Part shown: positions 21,421 to 38,400 of the stretch, piece by piece | How the letters are laid out: each line of letters starts with the position of its first letter | How positions within the stretch are numbered: the stretch's first letter is position 1 | Assembly (NCBI GenBank): GCA_029706075.1 | Contig: JAINUG010000014.1 | Location: 3,239,501 to 3,303,500 of the forward strand | DNA: 64,000 nucleotides | Direction: 5' to 3' | From: Aldrovandia affinis | Taxonomy: Eukaryota; Chordata; Actinopteri; Notacanthiformes; Halosauridae | Made by a program: the position numbers and the translations under genes | Notes under the pieces: model-generated | What the model was told of the DNA's origin: nothing | The model's database searches: none | The model's input: only the letters and a program-made list of their open reading frames with translations

Positions 21421-23689
21421 ATAAAGCCAGATGAACAACAGTATTCGTACATAAATCGTGTGTCGTGTCGCACAATCGAAACCGAGCGTCATTGTACAAA
21501 ACAATGCTACAATAAACATTATTTCACGCATAAGCAGCACAGTGAAGGAGACGAGCTAAAACAATCAAATTGTAGAAGTTGTATATTAGCAATCACAAAG
21601 TACCGCAGTATTCAGAACTGGATGAATTCTAAATGGTGCTCGAAGAAAAGAGAGCGTGGGTTCAGGTGTGTTGTGAGATTATTCGTTTTTAATGCCCGAC
21701 GAACAACTGTAAAGTTTGTTTTAAATGACCAAATAGTGGCATCTTCTCACCGATAAAAGAATGAACTTCAGTTTCAAGGCGAAAATCACTTGTCCCACCC
21801 ATGCGGCATATATACCTGTAAAGAGTATAACCGGAATTATTCTAGTGTCCTTAGTAGTTTATGCGATGTGTACATCTTCGATATTTTCCAAATTAATTCA
21901 ATTTATATGGCGTTTCCATGGGCCTATTTGAGAAACAAATTGGTAAGGGGACATTTTTTAAATGACAATTTAAAAATGTATGAAGTGCCGAATTCGTTCA
22001 TTAAATTGGAAACTCGTTTTCAATCAGTTGTATATTGTAGGTTTACACACAGGGCCGGCACAAGTGAATGAGTCCTCGATCGTGTAACTAACCTTCGTTC
22101 TGCCACCTATCCGCCAAAGGTGGAACTTCATCGCTATTGAGCGTGGCATTCTTAATTAATACGAGCGGTTTCCTAGCATTGAAAATATTGTAAATGTCAA
22201 GGCTACATGGGCACTTGCAACGGATTGATTTCTCCTCAAACCATCGATCGTTGTTGTTTTAAATTTGGAACAAAACTCTGGAATTTAAAAATCAGTGTTG
22301 GAGTATAGGCTATTGTAGGCTAATCATAAATGCACTGTGGTGGCACGAACTGTGCGATTGGTTTAAAAAAAAATATATATAGTTAATACTGTCATCCTTA
22401 TAAAAGGGCCCGTCTACATATCATTATTTATTTTCAATGTCAATCATCCACATAATTTGCGCTGTGGAAGAGACCGAGACAAGGTTGCCCTGCTGTTAAC
22501 CGTGTCATTCATCAACACGGATCCTTCAGAATCGAGGATGGCTGTTTTCTTTACTCCCGAAGGTTCTTGCTTTATACACTTTGGCCCTGCCATATAAAAC
22601 CGTTGGTAGAAAACATGATATTAAATGCACACTCGAGAGGAGAACTGCGCTTTGCCTCCGTGAGATCTGACCTTCTGAAGCCCGACGCGTTTGTGGAGAA
22701 ACACTTTCGTATTGCATATTCGGAACGGTCACATCGGTGCCTTTTAATGCGCGTTGTTTCAGTGAACAAAATGTGTCCAAACATTATCAGCCCTCTCTAG
22801 ACGCTCTTAACCACAGGTCCTTTACGTGCAGCTCCAACTTGTTTGCTGTCGTATTTGTTGTTGAGCCTCTATAAAAGAATCGTTTTTGGGGGGATATTAA
22901 CCAGTTGGAGTAGTTTACATTGATATAAGCACATGACATTAGCAGTTTACAAAAAAGTGATAAACAACCTCTAACGAAAGACAAGCACTGGGTGTTAATA
23001 TGCTGACATGTAGTGCTATTACATATTTCGCATTTGGTTTAACGGTCGTCTGTTTTTTCCCCCCCGGAAAGTGTGAGATTCGGTAATCCACTTTTAGCAG
23101 AATTCTTTATTGTGAAAAAACTATTACCGTGTGAACTGATTTGTATAGGAAATGTCTGTTTCCTCATAAACACCCTAATGAATCAAAATATAGAACCTGA
23201 CAACACGCGAGCCGCTCTCCAGCGGAGTTATTGAAAGTGTGCAAATGACCCACTCGTGACATATAAGTAAATTACAAGACTTAATGCTCAATGAGTTGGT
23301 GCTCGGTTTAAAATTGTATGCATTCACACTATGAATATGTATAAATGATTGACAAAATTGTATGGGGGTTTTTTTCAGACAATTTCTAGCCCAACATTTG
23401 GGCACATTCCCATAACCACCTCCCCGGTTTGCACCCTTCCCAAACGGCGTTTTAATGGCTTCTGTTTGCTTTAGAACCCTCTCTTAGCCCTTGCGTCTTT
23501 TCATCCCATCGTCTTCAGCTGGTCTAAGTGGGAAAAACCTGGAGAAACCTCTATTTTTGTCTCCCCCTCTTTCTCTTTCAAATAATCAGCCTTGTGCCAA
23601 AAGTGTCCCCCTTGTTTTTACGCGTGCCAGTCACCTGCCGTCTCCCTCGGTCCTCCTCTTTCTCTCTGTCCCCCGTTGAAAAAGCTTGC

Positions 23690-24030
23690 CTTTCTCCTCG
23701 CATTTCTTTTGACTTTCAGCAGTCTGTTTCCCCAAAGAGATTCAGATTGGGTACATATTGAGTTCCTTTTGTCTCTCAAGGGCTGTACTAAGCTAATTAA
23801 ATTTTATCCGACCAAATAAAAAAAAACCCATCTCTCTCTCCTCGCCCCCATTAAATTCAGCCGCGGCTTTCCAGGCAAACTCCCCTATTTTCATACCCTG
23901 GAAAAATCCACTGTTCATTGAGTCAAATCTATTGAAAAACATTTGCAGATCTCTATTATTCCCGGATTCGTGTCTCCTTTCTCCTATTATACAAGCTCCC
24001 GAAACAGCTTGCTGCTTTATGCAACTGAAC
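23690..24030. promoter_or_regulatory. Possible conserved non-coding element upstream of prdm12b
   Basis: This is non-repetitive sequence with gctaattaaat, ccattaaattc and similar cores, 4 kb upstream of the prdm12b promoter. Composition is the only evidence. Confidence 0.22.
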
Positions 24031-24347
24031 CGCACAGGGAAGGAGAAGAAAGGCACAAATGTTAAATAAATTACGCATTGTGGTAACTTTTAATTTTGTT
24101 ACTATTACCTCTATTTTTACAGATTCTAAATTGCACTTAATCTTGTACGTAGTGTATATTGTGGCTAATTGAAACCGATATCCCGATGGTAGCCTACTCT
24201 GGTTTTTGCCGTTATTTTCCCTTAGAAATTGTTAAGCTTGTGACCAGCCAATCTTTCTTGATGCAGAACATCTAAACAACCGCTTTTTGAGATTTGCCCA
24301 TTTTACAGTTTATGTTTCACAAAAAAACAAACAAACAAACTAACAAA

Positions 24348-24386
24348 AAATATATATATTTATATATATATATATATATATATATA
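24348..24386 (+). repeat. (TA)n microsatellite
   Basis: TA dinucleotides with one T run, after caaacaaacaaac. Confidence 0.9.
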
Positions 24387-24746
24387 GGCTACACAACCAG
24401 GATTTACCACTATACTTCCAGAGCTTCGACTGATTGTTCTGTTGTCCATTAGTTTAATGTTAGTTACATTTTATATATAATCTTTACTTTGGTTTAGGCA
24501 CATTGGGTACTGCGTGGACCCCTTGACTGATATGCCTGTATATGATGCAATGTTTGTATTTCCCTTCTTTTTTTGTCTTAATTTAAAAATTATTCAGGAC
24601 TTTCATATTTAATATCCCAGCTGCTGCAAATACAGAATCGATAAAATGGGCTAATAGATCCCAGCTCTTGAGCTAATATCTTTTTAATGATCAGCGTTCT
24701 AGGGACCGAGCTGTACACCGGAGCTGGCGTTTCAGCCTTCGCAGAT

Positions 24747-24797
24747 GTTTACATTTACATTTACATTTACGTTTACGTTCACGTTTACATTTACATT
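24747..24797 (+). repeat. ACATTT/ACGTTT hexamer repeat
   Basis: About eight units of (t)acattt and acgttt. The same hexamer forms the tail of L2-type elements, so this may be a leftover tail in minus orientation. No element body is adjacent. Confidence 0.7.
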
Positions 24798-25739
24798 TGA
24801 AATTAATTACTTTCATTTGAAGCACTGACTTTCCCCTTTCCACGAAAACGTATATTCATAAAACCAAGTGCATATTATTGTTACTAAGAACTTCACATAA
24901 CGTAGCTAATTGGTTTTGTTCAAAGAGTAATTTGGACCTGTATTATATTTTGGTTTTAAAATGTAGCATTATTTCATAATTATCTTGATACTTGGCTTGG
25001 CTCTGGATATCCATTAGAGAAAATCTCTGTTGTTTGATATTACAGTGTGTGCACTGGGAAACAAAGTTCAGACACTGGAATAATACATGTTGTCGGAAGA
25101 ATTTTCCAAGGTAATATTTTGAGGTATTACCGGTTTAAACTTTAGTGCATACAAAATATAACATTGACCGAAATGCAGTTATTTTTAAAAGATAGCCTAC
25201 GTTTATTACGATCATTTTAATTTCTCGATCCGTAAAAATGCTTGCATCCAGTACCTGGAGCTAAAATGGGTTAATTACCTAAAAGCACAGCACATTAAAC
25301 TTGCTAACTGCATTCTCTATCAATGGAGTTTATTTAATACCTATTTAATATAGAAAGAACACCCCCCCTCCCGGCCAATCCACCCTTTCTGCCTCTTACT
25401 TTTGTCCAAGTTGAAACGTCTTTGAGTGCAATAAATGTTTAACTGCAACAAATATAAATCAATCTCAATGTGTGCAAATCCTATTCAAGGAAAGAGAGAG
25501 AAAAAAAATCCTAGAAAAAAAGAAAAATAGGGGGGTTGGGGGTTGCGCCCAAAAGCAGCTGTTGGGCTGTAATCTTTTTTCGTGCCCTGTCACTCACCTT
25601 CATTCTCCGTCGTCACCGCGTTCCATGCGACCCGTTTCACTTCGAGCTCCATTCTTCGCTTTTCGTTTCATTCCTTGTCCCCCCGCTCGTCGGACCCCAA
25701 CCTTGTCCAGATTTTCGGACCGTCCCCTTGTAGTTATCC

Positions 25740-26070
25740 AAAATGAAAGAGGAGTGCATGGATGTCAAATTGGCCTCAAAAACACCATGAAAGATTGATT
25801 TGCAGCACTTTTCTTTCGCCTGACGTTATTTCGGACGGGCTTGAATAGGGAACCCGCGAGCCTGGGACGGAATAAAGATGTTCTCTCTGCTGGAGAAGGG
25901 GGGACACTGCCCATTTACACCCAGTCCATCAATTCAGAAAAAGAGAGGAAAACAGAGAGAACTGTGGCAATTGAAAGAAAAGGCCATATACACCTCTAAG
26001 CGCAGTCACAATGCCGTAGGCTTTATATTAACATCCATGAATATTAAACCGCTTAGCGCCGCAGCGCCAC
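25740..26070. promoter_or_regulatory. Possible conserved non-coding element upstream of prdm12b
   Basis: This is a non-repetitive block with gattgattt, ttatattaacatccatga and aatattaaacc segments, 2 kb upstream of prdm12b. It is inferred from composition only. Confidence 0.22.
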
Positions 26071-27550
26071 AAAAATAGGTGGAATAGAATAGACATACCT
26101 CGCCAAGTCGGCTTTACATATTTCTCTGCCCTGGAACAATACATTAAACCACATTAAAATCGTATCTCTACTTTTATTGACGCTGTTATTACCAAGTAGC
26201 CTACTATATTAATATTACTGTCCGTGTCGATGTTGGGGGGGAGAGAGAAACTCCCATGCGCATTGGAAGCCAACGAAATGAAAGCGCTGGAAGAAAATAA
26301 AAAAACGCGTGATAAGTAATGAGCTCGTTTTGGTTCTGGCACCTACATTAATGAACTGTTTTCGTTCATTACATTTGTAATGATATCACACAGGCTCTTA
26401 AATGATAATTTTGTGCTAACGCGTATTACTATTTTGAAAGAGATGTTCTGTTTATCAGGACACAAGTTTTAAGAAACATGATTCATTTTGCAGGTGATTT
26501 TGTTCCGCTGTTGCTATCTTGAATAAAGATTTTACCTCCACGTATAAAATATCCGTGACTACGTGGAATTTAGTGGCTGAGGAAAATGAAAACAGTAACT
26601 ACATTTAAGTTGGAAGTTAAAAAAGGGGGGGTATGGTATATGTGAATGTAATTCCAATTTGATCTTACGTCGTTGAGCAACAATTTGTTTTATTCGAAAA
26701 TCAAAGTTAATGAGCCTTTGCCTAATATCGACGCGTGCACGTAGCCTATATCACTTTATCTGCAGTAGAAGGACTTCCTTAGAAGGAATTGTCAAATTAT
26801 CAAGCCTGAAAATTTAAGTCCTGGACTGTTTTAATCTGCCATGGTTAATAAACAGACCTATAAAACCTAACGCGAAATCGTGAGACCAGAGAATATAGGT
26901 TACTAAGGTAAATAACCTGTGACTGAGGCCAAAATTAATCCGTATGTTATTTTGTTAATTTCCAATATTCTCTGTTTTGTGAAGCGTTCATTCGTCGAGG
27001 ATTTATGCATTTGCTTGGTTGTTTGATACTATAAACATGTATGTTGGTGTGGCAATGCTCGTTCAAAGCATATCGATTCTGTTACCTATTTTAAATGGTA
27101 AGAAATAATGAAAGGGTTGTGTGACGCAGTAATAACATTAACATCCTTGTACATTCGATAATTGTGTCAAGGGAACTGTCGAGGTGTTTGTTGTCTTGAT
27201 GTTTAAATAACTGAAAAATAAATCAATTCGAAGGTCGTTATTGTGCGGCGTTTATAGGCTACGACGCAGCCGACAGTAGCCTGTAGAATGAACTGTGGAG
27301 ACACAAAGTTCATTCAAAATTAATCCAGCAGTTCACTTGTTTGTTTTCATGCTGGGAGCTGGTTTTGATTTTAGTTAGTTTGGCTTTTGCCTTTGCCAAG
27401 AGCGCTAAATCGCTGAACGGAGGCATTAGGTTCCCCAGCCTAGGCAACAGTGGGTGGAGTTGCCACACTGGTGAGCGCGTGGTGAGACGGGGCTTGTTAT
27501 TATTGCGGAAAGGTGGTTGTTGTATCTGGAACCCCCCCCCATCCGCGCGC

Positions 27551-27610
27551 TCACACACACACACACACACTCTCTCTCTCTCTCTCTCTTTCTCCCTCTC
27601 TCACACACAT
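27551..27610 (+). repeat. (CA)n(CT)n microsatellite near prdm12b promoter
   Basis: A CA run passes into a CT run about 130 bp upstream of the TATA-like box. Confidence 0.95.
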
Positions 27611-27689
27611 ACACCCGCCGGTTCCCAAAGGAGTGGCTACTCAATAAAGGCTTGGCTCTTTTTTCTGGTAGAACAAGTCTATTGAACAC

Positions 27690-27775
27690 GAGGGGAGGGT
27701 CATTAATAACTAATTAGAGAGGGTCAAACCAGCCGCATATAAGAGAACCGAGACTTTGAAAAGAGGACCATTTTC
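27690..27775 (+). promoter_or_regulatory. prdm12b: prdm12b core promoter, TATA-like
   Basis: The TATA-like gcatataagaga at 27,734-27,745 is preceded by a TAAT-rich segment (cattaataactaattag, 27,701-27,717). Transcription would start about 30 bp downstream, near 27,768, giving a 5'UTR of about 210 nt to the ATG at 27,979. The start site is inferred. Confidence 0.5.
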
Positions 27776-27978
27776 AACCCCATCGTCTGCCAAGGAGGAA
27801 TACTATTTGGCAGCAGATAATATATCTTGATATAGGTCATATTTGTTTCTCATATTGCTTTATTTTCTGTTTATTTTCAACGAATTATATTAATATATTA
27901 ATAAACAGAGAAGGGACTTTTTTTTTGCATTATCTTATTCCGTCCGAAAATTGTTACGCGACTGAAATTGGTGGCACA

Positions 27979-33310
<5,332 letters not shown>

Positions 33311-33796
33311 AGAAATTCGCCTGTGGTTTTCCTGTTATTATTTGAATATAGGAAATGTATTCTAGGGGATGATAATATCTAATGTTCCAAAAAAATAAAT
33401 ACACATGCAAAAATGTTTCTAATTAATGTTTCAGGTTGTGACAATGTATTACAATTGTTCCCGGACAGTTTAATCCCATAGCGGATTCTTGGCAGGCCGA
33501 TGTTATCGCTGTATAGTCATTTCATTGTCTGCGGAAGATGCCACATTGTTAGCAAATAGGCCACAAATATAACCTTACATGGGCTCAATGAGTTTCCATT
33601 CTTTTTGTCAAATGTGATAATGTTTGGGTACATTTTTATTTTTGTCTTGAAAATAAATCAAATTTCTGGCCGACGATAAAAGGGTATACAACGTGAATGG
33701 CTAATGTCAAATTCTGCTAATGCCACTCAAAACTACATGATCAGCAACATAACTGAATTTACTAAAGAGCAGTAATATGAAACGGGCAAAGTTAGT

Positions 33797-34592
33797 TACT
33801 CCTCACCCAAGAGGCCACACAACTCCTGGTCCAGGCCCTGGTGATCTCACGTTTGGACTACCGCAATTCCTTGCTGGCAGGCCTACTGGCCTGTGCCATC
33901 AAGCCACTGCAACTAGTCCAGAACACTGCCGCTCGTCTGGTGTTCAACCAGCCGAAGTTCACCCACGTCACCCGTCTACTCTCCTCTCTGCACTGGCTCC
34001 CCATCACAGCACGCATCAGATTCAAATCACTGGTGCTTGCTTTTCAAGCAGCTAGAGAAACTGCTACCCCATCCCTCCAGTCACTCATCACTCCCTACAC
34101 CCCAGCCAGACCCCTCTGCTCCGCCTCCTCTGGCAAACTAACTGCCCCATCCCTCTGGGCGCCTGGCAGCCGCTCCTCGCGGTCTCGTCTCTTCTCTGTC
34201 CTGACCCCTTGCTGGTGGAACGACCTTCCGCAATCGGTTAGGACCGCAGAATCACTTGCGATCTTTCGCAAGAGACTCAAAACCCACTTTTTCAGACTCC
34301 ACTACCACTGAATTCTGAACATCTAGCTAATTGTCACCACCACTGCCTATCTGTTCAACACTATATACCCCTGCTTTCTCCATTTTTAAAAAAGAAAAGA
34401 AAAAAAGACTAACCTTTTTCTTCCCAGTATTACAGGTATGGTACGCAGTTGCCTGCAATGATGTCTATCGCTGTATTACTGCACTGATCTCTTGCGCTAT
34501 GATTGTTCCTACCATGTATTTATGCGCATCTTTTAAGTTGCTCTGGATAAGAGCGTCTGCTAAATGCTTAAAATGTAAATGTAATGTAAAAT
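33797..34592 (+). mobile_element. 5'-truncated L2-type LINE with intact 3' end
   Basis: From 33,797 the coding reads LTQEATQLLVQALVISRLDY, then LLAGLLACAIKPLQLVQNTA, LLSSLHWLPITARIRFKSLV and the C-terminal WNDLPQSVRTAESLAIFRKR, ending FFRLHYH-stop at 34,311. This is the reverse transcriptase C-terminal side typical of L2-like fish LINEs. The 3'UTR ends with ttgctctggataagagcgtc and an aatgtaaatgtaatg tail. The 5' end was lost at insertion. The preserved 156-codon frame implies a fairly young copy. Confidence 0.9.
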
Positions 34593-35374
34593 GTTTGTCA
34601 ATCTTGGCAATTTTACATATTCGCTACTGACCCCTCTACGCCGTGTCATAACCAACGTTCCGGTTTTATCCGTTAGGTGGCGCTAGATACCAATCAATGA
34701 AGCCGCTTTAACCCAATTTTATTGAAGAATCGCTGTTGTTAAAGTTAACATTACCACACAGTTTATACATTTAGCTGCATTAGTGCTTATGGGTTTATAG
34801 TGCTTATATAATACACACGAAGCACGCGCAAATAGTTCAGTTGACTGACTGCTTAAAGCCTTAAACGGTCTTAGTTTGGGGTTCTCTTCGCCGTGGCTTT
34901 AGTAGTCGCCACACCGTAAAGATTGAATCCGAGTCGACATTTGATTAAATGGTTTAAACATTACAATCATGCATCGCAATTTAGCTATCTCCTTCTTTTC
35001 ATCTGTCCTAAAGTATGCTTGTTCAACAACACAACTTCAATAAGACCAAGGAGGAAGATTATACGATAAGGAGTCAATAAAACTCGTTATGACCAGAACA
35101 GAGAGCAGAGAGCCGAAATCAGGGGATACGATTTATTTGCATACTGTTCGGTTGCGAGTTAATTTAGCAAAACGTTACCAAATGTCTTGCTTCCCTCAGT
35201 AAGTTATCCATATTTTCAAAGGAGGTATGCCTATCTATGGCCCTACCGCACAGAGCCGAAGATAACAATATTGGGAGTGAATGATCTCGTAAACTTGGGA
35301 AAATCTTGCATCCACACCACTATAGTGACGCAATGAAACTGCGCCACTGACTAAACACAGGAAAGCTGACAAGC
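34593..35374. other. Region upstream of exosc2, promoter expected
   Basis: There is no exon and no clear TATA box. It contains two unique-looking AT-rich stretches. The exosc2 start of transcription should lie within the last 150 bp, but nothing in the sequence fixes it. Confidence 0.35.
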
Positions 35375-35499
35375 ATGGCGGTCGACATGAGGCTACCGAC
35401 TATTCGCAAACAAGTAACGGATTCTTTATTATCTGCAACAGCAGGAAAACACCTTGTTGTTCCAGGGGATGTTATCACGTCGGACACGGGATTCATGAG
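35375..35499 (+). CDS. exosc2: exosc2 exon 1
   Basis: The start is MAVDMRLP, as in human MAMEMRLP. It runs through GKHLVVPGDVITSDTGFM and two bases of Arg, with donor gtagtt. Confidence 0.95.
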
Positions 35500-38400
35500 G
35501 TAGTTTGTAAACTTGAATATTAAGCACAAACAATGTGTAGTTACCAATTGTTTTGTGCTTCATACTCAAAAAGGAATGATACTGTCCGATTGGTGACCGG
35601 AACTCAAAACTACCTTTACAAATGTAAACAATTTTTGGCTGCAGTTTTATCAATACATATAGCGGTAGTCAGCGTGTTGGTTGAACTCGCTTTAGATCTG
35701 ATCTGTTGAGACTACAGCGAAAATGCTGGGAACGCGATCGAAGGGTTGAGCAAATGCACCACGCACGCTCAAAAATAACTTTAGTGTTCATAGCTAACGT
35801 TAAATATTTACAACGGAATTAGTTTTCCTCATTAAATATGTTTGATACAGTTTATTGATACAGCTTCTATTAATTTAATAAGATTTGAAGTTTACCTCCA
35901 GCCTGTGTATTCCATCCTTACAGAAGGGAATTGTGCTAAATTATTGGCTAGTAAATCATGACATTTTGCTTTTAAAACTCTCTAAATTAAACTTCTCAGA
36001 AAAAAACATCACATGGTTTGTTTCCTACCTACAAAATCGTGAACACTGTAATCATAAACAATATTCAATCTTAATTCCTGAGAAGTCAAACAGGAATTCC
36101 TCGGATCGGTACTAGGATCACTTCTCTTTAATTTGTATGTGCACGATCTGCCAGAATCGTGTCCATGAGTAGGAGTTCAAATGTATGCAGACGACACAGT
36201 GATCTTTGCTTCTGGAAAGACAACTGACTCACTTACAGCCCAACAGCAGACTACTTAAAAACAATAGCCACGTGCTTTGGCAACTCCTGAAATTTGCTTA
36301 TCAATAAGAAAACGGCCCATCACAGGTATACTTAATGTCATGATTAAAGGAGGTATCTGAGGTAAAATATTTAGGACTCATCCTTGAATCTCAGATGAAA
36401 TCATTTAGACTTATCAGAGATTGATTGCCTTTTGACTCAGCAAATTATTCATGCGTTCAATAATCTTTTCACACATTAATTATTGCTTAACTACTTGGCC
36501 TCAACAATTAAGATTTCACTGTTGCCATATTTTAAAGAAACATAACATCTTGCTTTAATAACTTTGTTAAGGTTGCCAATGCCTAAGCTTTTTTTTTTTT
36601 TTTCTTCAAATGCACACATGGTCTGGCTCCCTCCTCACTCTGTGACCTAGTCACATCCCTACAAGGTGTTGGTTTGTTCACTAGGAAGGCAGTAGAAGGG
36701 AAACTGCAGTGTCCCAAAACCGCACAACTGCAATTGGCCAGACTGCATTTGGCATCAAAGGGACTAATGTGTGGAATTATTTACTTAGAGAGACTAAGCA
36801 GGAGCATGACTTTGCTCATTTTAAAAAAAAATCAAACGGTTTCTAAAAGACACGCAGACATGTACTCAAGCGTAGGCCAAGTACACTTTTAATACTGTTA
36901 GCACTGTTATTCTTTTTCATGCTGTCCTGTCCTAAAATGATTTTATTTTATTTGTATTCTTGCCCAACATCTATTTGTTGGCTTAATCACTTTTAAAAGC
37001 CCAACTAGGGACGAACTTTGAAAATTAGTGCTACAAATGTTATGATACAGGCCATCAGCGTTGTTAATGTAATGTGTCTATGTTTTCTCTATCTGTCCCT
37101 ACTCAAATAAACATTAAATAAAAAATAATATGGCCACCGGAAATGGCGTAAAGTCCCGTGACAGCATAGATGTGTCCCCTCAGGGGCCACGGCACCTACA
37201 TGGACGAGGAGAAGCTGACGGCGTCGGTGGCAGGAGAGGTGGAGAGGGTGAACAAGCTCATCTGTGTGAGGCCCCTGAAGACCAGGTGAGTCTGCCTGCC
37301 CCTCCGTGGAGCAGAGGAGGTTGGGCTTGTCTCACTCACATATTGTAAGATGGTGAACTGTCATGCCACGCCACCAGAATACAAACTGCAAGCAAGACAA
37401 CGGCTTGAGATTTTTTTTTTGTACATTAAAGGCGGCAGGTTTATCTTGAACATTTATTAAAGGATTGATCAATCGCATAATTAATCAGTCTTTATTTTGT
37501 GCAGTACCCTTTAAAATCAGGTTCTCCCAATGGAACGTTTCCAGAGGAATTGAAAAGGTTTAGCCAATGCCAGTTAGCTGTTAATACATTTATTGTTGTT
37601 TATTTCTGATTTAGTTTCCGGTTTCATTTTGTGCCTTTCAGATTTAATGGTGAAGTCGGGGATGTAGTGGTGGGTAGAATCACAGAGGTAAGTGGGAAAG
37701 ATTTGGTTATGATGATGATATTTAATATGGGGGATATGCTGTTTCTCTGAAAGTCTATGCCTTTGTGTCGCAGGTGCAGCAGAAGCGCTGGAAGGTGGAG
37801 ACCAACTCCGTCTAGACTCCGTGCTTCTGCTGTCCTCAGTTAACCTGCCCGGAGGAGAGCTGGTAGGCCGAGTTCCCGAATATCACTGTGAACACTGTAC
37901 TGCGCTGTAGTGGGTTTGTGTGCATATGTTTTACAGCAGACCCTGGCCTGAACCTACATAATGCCAAGCCAAACTTAGAGTAGATGTAGATGTTGCTATC
38001 AGGGCAGATAGCACTGGCCCAATTTCGTTGTTGAAGTTGGGAGCATCAGTAAAATAAGAAGTTAATTTTGAGCCATGAAGAATGCTGTTAAGTGGAATAC
38101 AGTACACCAGGTATACTTAGTATGGCTAGTATGATGTCATTGTGTTTTTTTGTGAAAATCGAATGTGAAGGTGACTGTAGCTTTACTGTGTTTGTGTGTG
38201 TGTGCCTGTTTTTCTTAGAGGAGGCGATCAGCAGAGGACGAGCTGACCATGAGACACTACCTTCAAGAGGGTGATCTCATCAGCGTATCCTTCATCTGGG
38301 TGGGGCATACTTTCCATGGCAACAGCCAGAAAAAGATTTGCATTCCCTTCTGATCAGTGGTGTTTTCCACACCACCACCCCCCCGCCCCCTCCATTGTTG

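Larger units (their letters stand above)
20417..27734. other. Gene-free interval upstream of prdm12b
   Basis: There are no recognisable exons. It has AT-rich, largely non-repetitive sequence from 21,300 to 27,500, broken by a (GT)n(GA)n tract (20,939-21,006), (CA)n (21,256-21,300), a degenerate L2-type end (21,365-21,420), (TA)n (24,348-24,386) and an ACATTT-type hexamer run (24,747-24,797). Blocks at 23,690-24,030 and 25,740-26,070 look like candidate regulatory DNA. Confidence 0.5.

Noticed and set aside
27925-27978. Earlier in-frame ATG for prdm12b
   Set aside because: The 18 added residues are not found in PRDM12 proteins, and the ATG at 27,979 has a better context.
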